This document shows, one piece after another, positions 26,452 to 36,159 of a DNA stretch of 64,000 nucleotides (position 1 is the stretch's first letter; each line of letters opens with the position of its first letter). This stretch comes from Pedobacter psychrotolerans. Its GTDB lineage: Bacteria > Bacteroidota > Bacteroidia > Sphingobacteriales > Sphingobacteriaceae. The translations under genes were made by a program, and so were the position numbers. The notes under the pieces are model-generated. The model saw only the letters and a program-made list of their open reading frames with translations. It did not search any database and was not told the DNA's origin. The DNA is taken from assembly GCF_004340665.1 (NCBI RefSeq), contig NZ_SLWO01000001.1, positions 223,945 through 287,944 of the forward strand. Reading direction: 5' to 3'.

Positions 26452-27858
26452 CTAATTGGTTTTATAGAGGATTCCTTTAGCTTTAAAATACATTTGAAAA
26501 ATCATCATGGTCATCAAACTCCAAAAAACAGCATTAGCGATAAATTCGAAACTGTTTCCCCTCCACAAAATTTGAAATAACCCTGCAAACATCACAGCTG
26601 TTCCCATAAAATAGCCACCAAACATTCGCTCTGCAAGTGCTGAAAGGTTCTGGGCGATATATCCATATAAAAACAGTCCGATCCAGATGCCAATCCCTCC
26701 ATAAGAAAGGTAACAATCTACAATAAATGCTGGCTTGGCAGAAACAATACTTTCTCTGTCTACTACCCGGGCAGCATATACCCGATCCATCACCATCTGC
26801 TCTACATCAGGTTTTCCGGGCCAGAATGCTCGGGGAATAATGGTTTGTATAGCATTTTTGATCAGGTTTGTTTTGTAATAGGGAATATAGTAAGGAGTAG
26901 ACTGTGTATATTTAATAAACATATTGATCTCAGACAACCGACCAGTTAAAAAGGCCCAGTTATCTTCCTGCAAATCATCCGTCAGGTTATCATTATTTAA
27001 GATTCTATCAATACTTTTATTTCTGGCAACGGTGGCATCAGCTCCTTCAGATGAGAGTTTTCTAAAGTTTCCAATAAATGTAGGCAGTACAAAAAATAAT
27101 AAGATCAAGATTGGAATCAGCACGGGCAATACTTTTTTGCCATAAACCGGCAGGAGAAAAACGCCCAGGAGCAATACGCATACAATAATAGGCTCTTTAA
27201 ATCCAGAACTTAGTGCCGCCATGACGTTTAATATAAATAGCCCTGTTGATGCCAAAAAGTTAACTCTTTTATTTTCACGAATGGCAAAGGCGAGTGCAAT
27301 ACTACCTGCTACAAAACTTAGTCCGTTTAACTGAATGCTAAATTGGTTTAAACTGCCAATTTTAGAGAATAAGTAACCTAAGGGTAAACACACTACTGAA
27401 ATACCCAATAACAAGTTACTCATGGATGGTGCGTAAACATGGTATTTCTTTTCTTGTGGATAATTCATCCCTGCAAGAATGCCATGAATTAGTGCGGCAT
27501 GACCTAGTACATAATAACGCTGGCAGAGGGCAGTTGATTTATAAATATCATCTAACATAAACTCTTGGTTTCCAACATAGCTGAAATATTCATATCCGAG
27601 TGTATTGACATAATAAAATATCGAGGTACAAGCCATATAACCTGCAAATATTACATGCAGGAAAAATACTGGTCTTAATAGTTGTTCAAACAGGGGAAGG
27701 TCATTTGGAAGTTTTTTAATGATTCCCTTAAAACAGACCCAAAAGATAAAGAACGAACCAAACCACGCAATGAGATAGGAAGTGTGTGGTGACGACCGCA
27801 GGGCTATGCTAAGCAGGTAGGGTATATATAAAAGAATATAATAGATGTGCTTAGTCAT
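26452..27858 (-). CDS. Wzy-like membrane protein (polysaccharide polymerase type)
   Basis: The 468-residue protein has about twelve hydrophobic helices (from YYILLYIPYLLSIAL to FQILWRGNSFEFIANAVFW) and a periplasmic loop around residues 270-350 (RNKSIDRILNNDNLTDDLQE, TIIPRAFWPGKPDVEQM). This plan fits the O-antigen/exopolysaccharide polymerase superfamily. Its place beside an exosortase suggests the exosortase-associated Wzy-like family rather than a classical Wzy. The reaction would be transfer of polyprenol-linked glycan at the outer face of the inner membrane. The cluster also has an ABC exporter, so a polymerase is not strictly needed for export. Confidence 0.78.
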   Translation of the reverse strand: MTKHIYYILLYIPYLLSIALRSSPHTSYLIAWFGSFFIFWVCFKGIIKKLPNDLPLFEQLLRPVFFLHVIFAGYMACTSIFYYVNTLGYEYFSYVGNQEFMLDDIYKSTALCQRYYVLGHAALIHGILAGMNYPQEKKYHVYAPSMSNLLLGISVVCLPLGYLFSKIGSLNQFSIQLNGLSFVAGSIALAFAIRENKRVNFLASTGLFILNVMAALSSGFKEPIIVCVLLLGVFLLPVYGKKVLPVLIPILILLFFVLPTFIGNFRKLSSEGADATVARNKSIDRILNNDNLTDDLQEDNWAFLTGRLSEINMFIKYTQSTPYYIPYYKTNLIKNAIQTIIPRAFWPGKPDVEQMVMDRVYAARVVDRESIVSAKPAFIVDCYLSYGGIGIWIGLFLYGYIAQNLSALAERMFGGYFMGTAVMFAGLFQILWRGNSFEFIANAVFWSLMTMMIFQMYFKAKGILYKTN

Positions 27859-29017
27859 TTAATGTTTTAATCAATACGTTAACCTGATGTTTAAAAGTCC
27901 AGTTTTGAATAATTTCTTTACTTATCTGTCCCATCGCAAATAAACTTTCCCTATTTGTACATAAAAACTTGAGTTTATTCTTGAGGTCAGTTAGATCTCC
28001 GGAAGTGAATATATCTCCGTTTTTCTTTTTTATGATAAGGTCTTGTGCACAACCTACCTTATCTGAAACCAAAATAGCTTTACCCGCAGCCATCGCTTCA
28101 TTAATGGCTAAACCCCAGGTTTCTCCCGGGCCTTGCGAAGGTAAACAGAATAAATCGCAAGCCTGGTAAACGGCTGGCATTAGGCTTTGGTTGCGAAAAT
28201 CCATGAAATGCACCTTCTGCAATTTATCTTTTTCATGATGCAGCTGGGCACTTTCTTTTAATTGGGCTTCTAGTTCTCCATTTCCTGTAAACAATAAGTG
28301 AGTGTGATCTAATGTAATTTCAGAAAATGCCTTCAGGAGGAGTAACGGATTTTTTTTTGATTCAAATTTGCCAGCAAATAAGACTAGTATTTCATGGCGC
28401 ATTATGCCTAATTCCGTTCTGATTTGTTCCGCAGACCGTCCTTGATCAATTGAAAATCTTTCATTATCCACTGCATGTGGTGCAAAAACAAGTTTTGTTT
28501 CATTCAAACCGAAGGCCTGATAATAAGCTTTGTTGGCATTACCAACATAAAATGACAAATCAATGTGCTGATATACCCAGGTTAAGAATAATTTCCTTAG
28601 TATTTTGCGTAGCCTGCTAGTTTCATCCAAAAGATTGGAATCTCCTCTGAACCAAACCGGAATCTTACCTTTAAAATACTGCATCACAGCCAAATGGCTT
28701 TGATAAGCCCAGCCGTAAATTAGTATCGCATCGGGTTTAAAGGTTTTTATGTTTTCAACTAATTGTGGGTTAATTATACCCTTATAGTGGTGTGATCCTG
28801 GATCTTTTGCGGTGTTTTCTAGAAATTCGAAAGGATAGCCGTCCAATAGTGGAAGGTCCCATTGTATATGTTTTTTAAAATCAGGATCATATTTCAATGC
28901 TGCGCCTTGTTCACCCCAAGTGTAGAAAACCTTTAATTTGCATGCCTTTGCGAGTTGCTGATAAACAGGTATGTAATACTGGATGGGGTGGGTGACGATG
29001 ATGGCGAGCGACTTCAA
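27851..29017 (-). CDS. Family 4 glycosyltransferase
   Basis: The 388-residue GT-B protein starts KSLAIIVTHPIQYYIPVYQQLAK, and its donor-binding half holds VLFAGKFESKKNPLLLLKAFSE, LFTGNGELE and the E-x7-E motif in GETWGLAINEAMAAGKAILVSD. It acts on the cytoplasmic side, adding a sugar to a lipid-linked precursor; donor and acceptor cannot be read. Its start lies 31 bases after the FkbM gene, and its end overlaps the Wzy-like gene by 8 bases. Confidence 0.9.
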   Translation of the reverse strand: MKSLAIIVTHPIQYYIPVYQQLAKACKLKVFYTWGEQGAALKYDPDFKKHIQWDLPLLDGYPFEFLENTAKDPGSHHYKGIINPQLVENIKTFKPDAILIYGWAYQSHLAVMQYFKGKIPVWFRGDSNLLDETSRLRKILRKLFLTWVYQHIDLSFYVGNANKAYYQAFGLNETKLVFAPHAVDNERFSIDQGRSAEQIRTELGIMRHEILVLFAGKFESKKNPLLLLKAFSEITLDHTHLLFTGNGELEAQLKESAQLHHEKDKLQKVHFMDFRNQSLMPAVYQACDLFCLPSQGPGETWGLAINEAMAAGKAILVSDKVGCAQDLIIKKKNGDIFTSGDLTDLKNKLKFLCTNRESLFAMGQISKEIIQNWTFKHQVNVLIKTLND

Positions 29018-29047
29018 TTAATTAAATAGTGTAAGTTTAATATATCT

Positions 29048-29926
29048 TTAAATTACCTGGTTCAAAATTTTAAATGCTTCACTTGATCGAATTCTCTTTT
29101 TTACAAAATCGATATCCCTTATATAAATGGTATTCTCTTTACCATAGGTATTAAGTTCAGTTAAAATTCTGCTAAAGGGATTGTAACTATAAGGTTTAAA
29201 ATGATACTTCAATAGTTTAGCGTGAATATCATCATCTTTAAAACCATATCTATTTCCGCTACCATTTAACTCAATTATAATTGCTTTTAAAGAGGTGTCT
29301 GCTAAATAACCTTTTGCGCCATTTAATACTTCTGTTTCAAAGCCCTCTACATCTATCTTCATTAAGATAGGTTTGTCTTCTGCAAAAAAGTCATCAAGCA
29401 ATATCATTTCAACTTCTGTAGTTTGTTCATCAGAGTGTCTAACTACATGATTTGTAGTGTCCTGATTGTTTGTGAAATTTAAAACGCCATGCCTGCTACT
29501 TACAGCTTTGTTTATCAAAGTCACATCAGATTGAAGACTATTTAGTTGTATGTTCTTTGTGAGAATTTCAAAAGTTTCTGGGATTGGTTCAAATGCTATG
29601 GTTTTCGCTTTACGAAATGATGCCAATAATGTATAGGAGCCTACATTTGCCCCGACATCAAAAAATACGTCACCCTGTTTTAGAAAATGCAATAAAAAAC
29701 CCATATCATTAAATTCGTGCAGACCGGTATAGATATTTCCTGTAATTCCTGTTAATCTTTTTTTTGCTAAAAAATTAATAGCGCCAATAAAATTAACAGG
29801 CTGTAAATTTTTGTTTATGATGGAATTGAATTGCCATTTAAAAAATCTATAGTAAGCCAGTATAAGTTTTTTTTTGGCTAACGGATGATTGTTAATAAAA
29901 CTAATTGTTCGGTAGATTGCCTGCAT
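29048..29926 (-). CDS. FkbM-family SAM-dependent methyltransferase
   Basis: The 292-residue protein carries the SAM-binding Rossmann motif DVFFDVGANVGSYTLLAS, the acidic strand end TIAFEPIPETFEIL, and the FkbM-typical ILMKIDVEGFETEVLNGA. FkbM enzymes methylate hydroxyls of sugars and polyketides, so it probably O-methylates a sugar of the polymer. The first 25 residues overlap the end of the upstream GT gene, and no better internal start is seen. Confidence 0.9.
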   Translation of the reverse strand: MQAIYRTISFINNHPLAKKKLILAYYRFFKWQFNSIINKNLQPVNFIGAINFLAKKRLTGITGNIYTGLHEFNDMGFLLHFLKQGDVFFDVGANVGSYTLLASFRKAKTIAFEPIPETFEILTKNIQLNSLQSDVTLINKAVSSRHGVLNFTNNQDTTNHVVRHSDEQTTEVEMILLDDFFAEDKPILMKIDVEGFETEVLNGAKGYLADTSLKAIIIELNGSGNRYGFKDDDIHAKLLKYHFKPYSYNPFSRILTELNTYGKENTIYIRDIDFVKKRIRSSEAFKILNQVI

Positions 29927-31202
29927 CTAATACGCTATTAAATAATTGACATTGTTTCTTTGTCAGATTTTTAGCACTGTATTGTTCAAATACAGACCAG
30001 TTTATGATTATTTTTCTCTTTCCTGAAAGCATTAAATATAATTCTTGGCTAATTTCATCAACTGCTAAATGTTCATTTTTTAGCGAGAATACCTCTCCGG
30101 CTTCACACTCTTTAATAATTTTAGCAGCGCTGCTTTCTGGATGAAAAAATGCCAATAATGGCTTTTCAGCCAAAATATACGGATATATTTTTGAAGCTGT
30201 ATATTGGGCATCGTTTGAGCCAATCACTATTAAACCATCTGCATTTAAAAGCGTAAAAATACCTTGAAAATAAGGGATGCGATCGGTTTGCTCTTCCACA
30301 TATGCCGAAATGCCCATGACAACGGCTATGGGCATGATCGTTTGAATGCCCTTTCCTGCCGGGGCATAGCTGGTTCCGATAAAATGGAACCTGATTTTAC
30401 TGAAAAGTTCATATTGATCAGCCAGTCCTTTTTTAAAGCCCTTAAATAATAAAGTTAACGCATCTCTCATATCATTACCACCTCTGCCTACATAGACCAA
30501 ATGCGTAAGACCATCTGTTTTTTGAAATGGCAACTCAAACTTATGCTGTTTTTTTTGAGCCAGTTCAAAGTCTTTTTGGTAAGCACCAAAGGTAATCACC
30601 TGTTGGGACAATGATTTTAACTGCGGATAACGTTTATTCAACGTATCCAGATAAGCCTGTGAAACACTGATTAAACCATCAACATGGTTCATGGCACTAG
30701 GTTCCAAATGTTTGTTTAAACGAGAGGAAAACCAATATTTTGCAGGCCTTTCTGCTTTTGGCTTATCTTCATAATAGGTAGAATACCAAGGATCTTGCAT
30801 ATCTACAACATATGGAATACTAAATTTTTTCTTCCAATAGGCACCGAGAATTAATACAGGGAATTGCGTAGTGCTAAAATAGATGAGGTCAAATTTTTCT
30901 TTCTTGAGCAACTGGTTAACTTTTCTTCTATAGAACCATAAAGCGCGTAAAGCAATACTACCTAAACCCACCTTACTCGTCCATTTTTTTGGTAATGCCT
31001 TTACCTGGTGAATTTTGATGTTTGCAGGAATATCTTCATTCAGAAGTATATCAGTAGGCAGGTCTGTATATTTGGGATCTACCATTACTACAGTAGGCTC
31101 CCATCCAAATGCTGAAAAATAGGGGAGGCTAATTCTAATCCGCTGCATATCTGCCGCGTTTATAGGAGGAAAATAGGGAGAGATAATTAGAACCTTTTTC
31201 AA
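29901..31202 (-). CDS. GT-B glycosyltransferase, atypical family 4
   Basis: The 433-residue protein begins KKVLIISPYFPPINAADMQRI, as in GT4 enzymes, and has the N-terminal domain segment FDLIYFSTTQFPVLILGAYWKKK. The C-terminal domain has LVYVGRGGNDMRDAL and YILAEKPLLAFFHPESSAA. The classical E-x7-E motif is not clear, and an insert around residues 260-300 is unusual. The fold is convincing but the donor-site chemistry is less so. It overlaps the previous gene by 4 bases. Confidence 0.78.
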   Translation of the reverse strand: MKKVLIISPYFPPINAADMQRIRISLPYFSAFGWEPTVVMVDPKYTDLPTDILLNEDIPANIKIHQVKALPKKWTSKVGLGSIALRALWFYRRKVNQLLKKEKFDLIYFSTTQFPVLILGAYWKKKFSIPYVVDMQDPWYSTYYEDKPKAERPAKYWFSSRLNKHLEPSAMNHVDGLISVSQAYLDTLNKRYPQLKSLSQQVITFGAYQKDFELAQKKQHKFELPFQKTDGLTHLVYVGRGGNDMRDALTLLFKGFKKGLADQYELFSKIRFHFIGTSYAPAGKGIQTIMPIAVVMGISAYVEEQTDRIPYFQGIFTLLNADGLIVIGSNDAQYTASKIYPYILAEKPLLAFFHPESSAAKIIKECEAGEVFSLKNEHLAVDEISQELYLMLSGKRKIIINWSVFEQYSAKNLTKKQCQLFNSVLDAGNLPNN

Positions 31203-32413
31203 CTAATTAGTGATTTGATAATGGATAAAAATTTTTGCTGTTCTATTTCCCAGTTATACTTTGATTTTGCCAGTTCGTATGAATTTTTCCGGTAAGTATT
31301 TAATAAGTCCCGATTGTTAAATAATTTGGTGATTATATTCGCTAGAGCAGTGACATTTCCTATTGGATACATTTCACCAATAAGGGTGTTTGAAGTCATA
31401 AATTCTTTTTGTGCTTGGGTATCAGAAGCGATAATTGCAAGTCCGGAAATCAAATAGGTAAAAATTTTATTGGTTAAACAGATATCTCTATTTAGTGGAC
31501 TATTTTGTTCCATTGCTAAACCCAGATCAAAAGTAGCGGCCAATTCAAAGATTTGATCAGGAGAAATGGGACTATAGTATTTGATTTTAAAATGTGCCAG
31601 CTGATTAAAATAACTAGCATTTCCTACTGATAAGCTCCCCAATAAATGCAATTCAATTAATGGATTACTGATCAAATTAAGCGCTTCGATAATATCTTCT
31701 AATCCACGGTTTTTACCGATGGTCTGCGAAAACCAAAAGAGTTTTAAGCCTGTTTTGGTACCTAAGTTTAACTTCGGCTGATGTTTTAACTCAAATACAT
31801 TGTTGATTATAGTAGGGTTTAAATTTGGGTATAAACTTTTATATGCTTTGTAGATTAATGGACTTGCTACTGTAATATAATCTGTTTGCTTTAAATATTT
31901 ATCTTCGATAAATGTTTTTAATCTAACATCAGGGTTATTAGAGTCGTTACTGACTTCATTCCTATGAAAATCTTCGGCATCAAAACCACATTTAGCCTTA
32001 TTTTTTTTGGCTGCATTAACGGCAACAGGCAGTGCGCCTAAATTGTGAGCAATGTATAGATCAGCATTTATTTTTAATCCTTCTTTTAAAAGCAATTTGT
32101 TAGATCTTGCAATTGTATTTTCGGCAAAGCCACATTTCATAGAAAAATACCGTGCTACAATAGCATAGGATTTATGTCTAATCCGCAAACTCCAATAGTA
32201 TAATTTATCTATTGATGGGGTTCCCCCTACACGAATTGCTTTCCATTTTTTATTAGCTAATAGTTTGTGATCCAACTTAGTCGCATATTCACTCCAGTAT
32301 TGATAAACCACTGTAACATGAAATCCTTGTTGAGTTAAGAAGTCAGCCTCTTTAACTAAGCGTGGATTAAGAGATGGTTGACCTGAAGTGATAAGAACAA
32401 TATTCTTAGTCAC
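31199..32413 (-). CDS. Family 4-like glycosyltransferase
   Basis: The 404-residue protein starts TKNIVLITSGQPSLNPRLVKEADFL, a common opening in Bacteroidetes exopolysaccharide GT4 enzymes. Its C-terminal half has LKLFWFSQTIGKNRGLEDIIEAL, LHLLGSL and a donor-site region SPLNRDICLTNKIFTYLISGLAIIASDT in which the first Glu of E-x7-E is replaced. It is probably an active GT-B transferase with a modified motif. It overlaps its neighbours by 4 and 8 bases. Confidence 0.8.
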   Translation of the reverse strand: MTKNIVLITSGQPSLNPRLVKEADFLTQQGFHVTVVYQYWSEYATKLDHKLLANKKWKAIRVGGTPSIDKLYYWSLRIRHKSYAIVARYFSMKCGFAENTIARSNKLLLKEGLKINADLYIAHNLGALPVAVNAAKKNKAKCGFDAEDFHRNEVSNDSNNPDVRLKTFIEDKYLKQTDYITVASPLIYKAYKSLYPNLNPTIINNVFELKHQPKLNLGTKTGLKLFWFSQTIGKNRGLEDIIEALNLISNPLIELHLLGSLSVGNASYFNQLAHFKIKYYSPISPDQIFELAATFDLGLAMEQNSPLNRDICLTNKIFTYLISGLAIIASDTQAQKEFMTSNTLIGEMYPIGNVTALANIITKLFNNRDLLNTYRKNSYELAKSKYNWEIEQQKFLSIIKSLIS

Positions 32414-33362
32414 TTTCTTTATTTTCTATAAAATTTATCCAGGCATCTAAATTTATATTTTCATAGCCCATTTGTTCTAAAGGGAAATTACCCTGTTTTA
32501 CTTCTGATATTATTTTTTTTACATTCCTTAGGAAATTTTCTGGTTTGTCAGCAGGATGTGTAATCCAAGCATTTTTATTTTTGAGTATAAGCCTTTTACA
32601 TCCCCTCCGTCCAAGCGATTTAAATAACAGCATTTCAGGATCAATTGGGAAAGCTCTCCTAAGATATTTCCTTAGTAGTAATTCTACTTTAACTTTTCCT
32701 ATTACTAATGGTAAAAAGCTGTTTAGTTTCTCTTTGTCTAATAAAAAATGTCTGGTTGAAAACCAGTCATTTATCCAAAATTTTTCAAAGGAAGTTATTT
32801 CTCTACCTTCTTGATATGAAGGATAATCTATTTCATTTGGTGGAGGCGCAAGACGTGGGACAGCTATTATAACATTTTCTTCTTTTAACATTAGACTCAA
32901 AGCTTCTTCAACCCAAGAATAATCGCTTTTTTGATATAATATTATATCACCATCATAATGTAAAACATATTTACTATTACATAATTCTATACCAACCCAG
33001 TAAGACATATTTGCAGTTCCACCAGCGGCATGCGTACAATCGTAAAGGTTATTCAGATATTTTTTGGATACAACTTTAAATAGAGGACTATCATGGTAGA
33101 GATAATGGACTTCGGTAACTATATTGTCTTTTAACAGCTTTTTACTTATCTCGATTATTTTTTCAACATTTTTTTCAAAATTATGAATAGGAAATTTTAA
33201 GTCAGGATCTACAAGTTTTGTTTTTTGTGGTCTGCAGCAATCTACAATTAAAAGCCTTTTTTTTATATCAGAATGATTGGCTACCAAAGCTGGTATTGTT
33301 AAACCTGCATAATTTATATCTCCTGGTGATATATTTATTTGAAGTGTTACTTGATTAATCAT
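32406..33362 (-). CDS. GT-A fold glycosyltransferase-like protein
   Basis: The 318-residue protein has a metal-binding DxD-like motif in YVLHYDGDIILY (about residues 135-146) following the segment NMSYWVGIELCNSKY, as in GT-A enzymes that use nucleotide sugars. The typical GT2 opening (IPxYN) is absent: it starts INQVTLQINISPGDINYAGLTIPAL. I call it a glycosyltransferase by fold and context only. It begins 2 bases after the FkbM gene. Confidence 0.68.
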   Translation of the reverse strand: MINQVTLQINISPGDINYAGLTIPALVANHSDIKKRLLIVDCCRPQKTKLVDPDLKFPIHNFEKNVEKIIEISKKLLKDNIVTEVHYLYHDSPLFKVVSKKYLNNLYDCTHAAGGTANMSYWVGIELCNSKYVLHYDGDIILYQKSDYSWVEEALSLMLKEENVIIAVPRLAPPPNEIDYPSYQEGREITSFEKFWINDWFSTRHFLLDKEKLNSFLPLVIGKVKVELLLRKYLRRAFPIDPEMLLFKSLGRRGCKRLILKNKNAWITHPADKPENFLRNVKKIISEVKQGNFPLEQMGYENINLDAWINFIENKESD

Positions 33363-33364
33363 AG

Positions 33365-34135
33365 TTAAATGTTAACGATAATCTGAGAAAATTCATTTTC
33401 TTGCACGTTTCTTATTTCTTGACCGTTAAAATCAAAGGCCTTAAGTCCAGAATCATTTAGCTGTTTTAGGCAAAAGTTAGGATCGCCAATTTTATTAAAT
33501 CCTTTTGGATGCAATTCAAGAATTATAGTTAAATTTTTTAGTTTACTAATATCTTGAGGAATACTGTTCAATATGTCAGTTTCATATCCTTCAATATCAA
33601 CTTTGATAAGAACTGGTTCATTATCATGCACTACCTCTTTTATGAAATCCCAAAAAATTAATGATTTAACTTTAAAGTCACTCGTATCTACTACATGACC
33701 TACAACTGACCCGGTTATATCAAAGCCTTTTTCTATATTATTACTAGAAACCACTGCTTCAATAATATAGCATCTATCTAATACTTTGTTTTTCTTAAGT
33801 GATTTTTTAAAGTATTTTATTGCAAAGGGATTAGGTTCAACTGCAATAACATTTATATTTTTATTTCTCAATAAAATTCCTAAGCTGATTGCCCCAATAT
33901 TACTCCCAATATCTATAAATTTTGATTTAGATAATGAAACTTCATAAAGCTTATCTTGTAACTCTTTATCGAAAGATTCGTATCTTCTTTTTCCTGTCCA
34001 TGCCCAAGAATGCTCAACAGCATCCATGAATATTATTCCAGTATAAAAAGACTGCTTTATAGGGAAACCTAAAAATATTTTTTTTGCGAGTTTACGAAAT
34101 ATTTTAATTTTATGTATTTTATTTATCAGATTCAT
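33365..34135 (-). CDS. FkbM-family SAM-dependent methyltransferase
   Basis: The 256-residue protein has SKFIDIGSNIGAISLGILL (SAM loop), VIAVEPNPFAIKYF and VLIKVDIEGYETDILNSI, the three hallmark segments of FkbM enzymes. It is the second FkbM gene of the cluster and differs clearly from the one at 29048, so two different positions of the glycan may be methylated. It overlaps the GT4 gene upstream by 4 bases. Confidence 0.9.
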   Translation of the reverse strand: MNLINKIHKIKIFRKLAKKIFLGFPIKQSFYTGIIFMDAVEHSWAWTGKRRYESFDKELQDKLYEVSLSKSKFIDIGSNIGAISLGILLRNKNINVIAVEPNPFAIKYFKKSLKKNKVLDRCYIIEAVVSSNNIEKGFDITGSVVGHVVDTSDFKVKSLIFWDFIKEVVHDNEPVLIKVDIEGYETDILNSIPQDISKLKNLTIILELHPKGFNKIGDPNFCLKQLNDSGLKAFDFNGQEIRNVQENEFSQIIVNI

Positions 34136-35154
34136 AAATTGTTTATCATAGATTGATACAGATTTAAATACTGGGAGATAATTATTTTAGATGAAAATCT
34201 ATTTTCTGCATCCTCACGAACTTTTTTCCGATCGATAGTTTCTAAATCAGTAACAGCGCTGATCATTTCTGCTAATGTATCGCATCTATATCCATTTATT
34301 CCATTGATGATTACTTCAGGTACCGACCCTTTGTTAAAACCAATAATCGGCGTACCGCAGGCCATTGCTTCTGCCATTACGATACCAAAAGGTTCATTCC
34401 ATTCTATAGGCATTAAAAATGCCAAAGCATTACCCAAAAGTTTATTTTTTTGTAGATCATTTACCGGCCCGATATAAGTAATTTTTTCTGATAGATGAGG
34501 TTTAATTTCTTGTTCAAAATAACGGGTATATTCATCTGGAATGTTTCCTGCTATAACCAGTTTTTTATTGGTAGCCAGCGCTACCTTGATCGCTATATGA
34601 GTTCCTTTAATAGGTTCTATTCTTCCTAAAAACACCAAAGGAGCATCTTTAGCAATATCTTTAGCAAAATCATAAATAGCTAGATTAACCCCATTAAAAA
34701 TAGAATTTGCAGGGGCGAAAGGTAATATTTGATTGCTTATATATGCGCTACAACCTGTAAATGCTATCGTATTCTTCTTCGCTAAAAGCATTGCCTTTTT
34801 GATTTGACTAATGGTCGGTTCACGCTGATAAGACATGATTTTTGGTATTGTGCTATATAGAAAGGGAATTAAGTAAGCTAAACGACCAAAACTATGAATT
34901 ACATCTGGTTTAAATTTTTTGATGTCGTTAACCCTGAGTATATTATTGAAATGTTTAAGCTTACCATCTTGTTTCCCATAAGGGATTAACTTAACATCTA
35001 CCTTAGAATCTTCATGTGCCAATAAAATAACTTCATGTCCTTTTTCTGTTAATCCAGTAACTAAAAAATCAACAATACGTTCTATTCCACCATAATTGGT
35101 AGGAGGAACCGGAATAAAGGGATCAGCAATAACAGCGATTTTAAGTTGTGACAT
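34132..35154 (-). CDS. Family 4 glycosyltransferase
   Basis: The 340-residue GT-B enzyme begins LKIAVIADPFIPVPPTNYGGIERIVDFLV, with the glycine-rich acceptor loop. It has VFLGRIEPIKGTHIAIKVAL, LVIAGNIPDEY and the full E-x7-E motif in NEPFGIVMAEAMACGTPIIGF. It is a typical retaining glycosyltransferase that builds the repeat unit. Its first codons overlap the acyltransferase gene by 14 bases. Confidence 0.93.
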   Translation of the reverse strand: MSQLKIAVIADPFIPVPPTNYGGIERIVDFLVTGLTEKGHEVILLAHEDSKVDVKLIPYGKQDGKLKHFNNILRVNDIKKFKPDVIHSFGRLAYLIPFLYSTIPKIMSYQREPTISQIKKAMLLAKKNTIAFTGCSAYISNQILPFAPANSIFNGVNLAIYDFAKDIAKDAPLVFLGRIEPIKGTHIAIKVALATNKKLVIAGNIPDEYTRYFEQEIKPHLSEKITYIGPVNDLQKNKLLGNALAFLMPIEWNEPFGIVMAEAMACGTPIIGFNKGSVPEVIINGINGYRCDTLAEMISAVTDLETIDRKKVREDAENRFSSKIIISQYLNLYQSMINNL

Positions 35155-36142
35155 TTTTTTTATAGGTTATTTTCTTCGACCATAAAAGAGTAGGTTTTTC
35201 AATTAGCAAATAAAAGATGTAAGATAGAAATATAGAGATTATAAAGGAACTCATGAACAACAGGTATCTTTCCTGCAGCGTACTAACGTACCTTAAACCT
35301 AGATTAATAACCTTCCCTCCAATAGTAACGTGTATAAGGTATAATGAAAATGAAATATTAGAGAAAAACTTTATAAACCCATTTGTTTTAGTCCAGAAAA
35401 GTAGGATTAAAAGGCAAATACAACTTGCTAATAATACTGCTATTCCTAAGAAAAAATAAATATGAATCAAGGTAATCACACTAAGTATAAGAAAGATTTT
35501 TAAATTTATCGTCCGTTTTATCTTATAAAAGAAGGTTAATATACCTATACTAAATACTGATAAATTTGGGAAAACAAGATCCATATTATGGATTTTTGGT
35601 AATGAACTCAAAATCAATAATATGATCAGGTAAAGCATAACTTTGTAGCTATTATTGATAAACATGAAACTTAATGCAATTAATAAATAAAATTGTATTT
35701 CCAATCCCAGTGTCCAATAAACTACATTCAAATAATTGCCAAAACCTAGATTTGTGAGAAAAAAAATATTTGATAGCAGATCAATTATGCTTAAGTGATT
35801 TTCGATATTGGTAATATAATGTGAAAGTGAATTAAGAATAATCACCAATAATATCGAAATAAGATATGCTGGATAAATTCTTACTATCCTCTTCGCTAAA
35901 AAAGATGTTGTATTAGAATAATTATAATTGGCTGGTAGGGAATAACAAATTACATATCCTGACAATATGAAAAAAATTTCTACACCTAAATACCCAAAAC
36001 CAGTTGTCGTTGTAAATATCGATTTATCAGTAAATAAAGCCCGGTTACCAAGAGATAAATGAAAAATAGTAACAGAAACTGCCGCAAAAGCACGCATTAA
36101 ATGAACTTCATTTAAATCTTTTTTATGGTTAGCAGGTTTCAA
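35141..36142 (-). CDS. Membrane acyltransferase (acyltransferase 3 / OafA family)
   Basis: The 333-residue protein has about ten membrane helices and the family start NEVHLMRAFAAVSVTIFHLSLG, with the catalytic-type His in FH, followed by YLGVEIFFILSGYVICYSLP. Members move acyl groups (often acetyl) across the inner membrane onto glycans. Here it would decorate the polysaccharide from the periplasmic side. It has the short form without a C-terminal SGNH domain. Confidence 0.9.
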   Translation of the reverse strand: MKPANHKKDLNEVHLMRAFAAVSVTIFHLSLGNRALFTDKSIFTTTTGFGYLGVEIFFILSGYVICYSLPANYNYSNTTSFLAKRIVRIYPAYLISILLVIILNSLSHYITNIENHLSIIDLLSNIFFLTNLGFGNYLNVVYWTLGLEIQFYLLIALSFMFINNSYKVMLYLIILLILSSLPKIHNMDLVFPNLSVFSIGILTFFYKIKRTINLKIFLILSVITLIHIYFFLGIAVLLASCICLLILLFWTKTNGFIKFFSNISFSLYLIHVTIGGKVINLGLRYVSTLQERYLLFMSSFIISIFLSYIFYLLIEKPTLLWSKKITYKKNVTT

Positions 36143-36159
36143 CCGTTGGTGAAATTATC

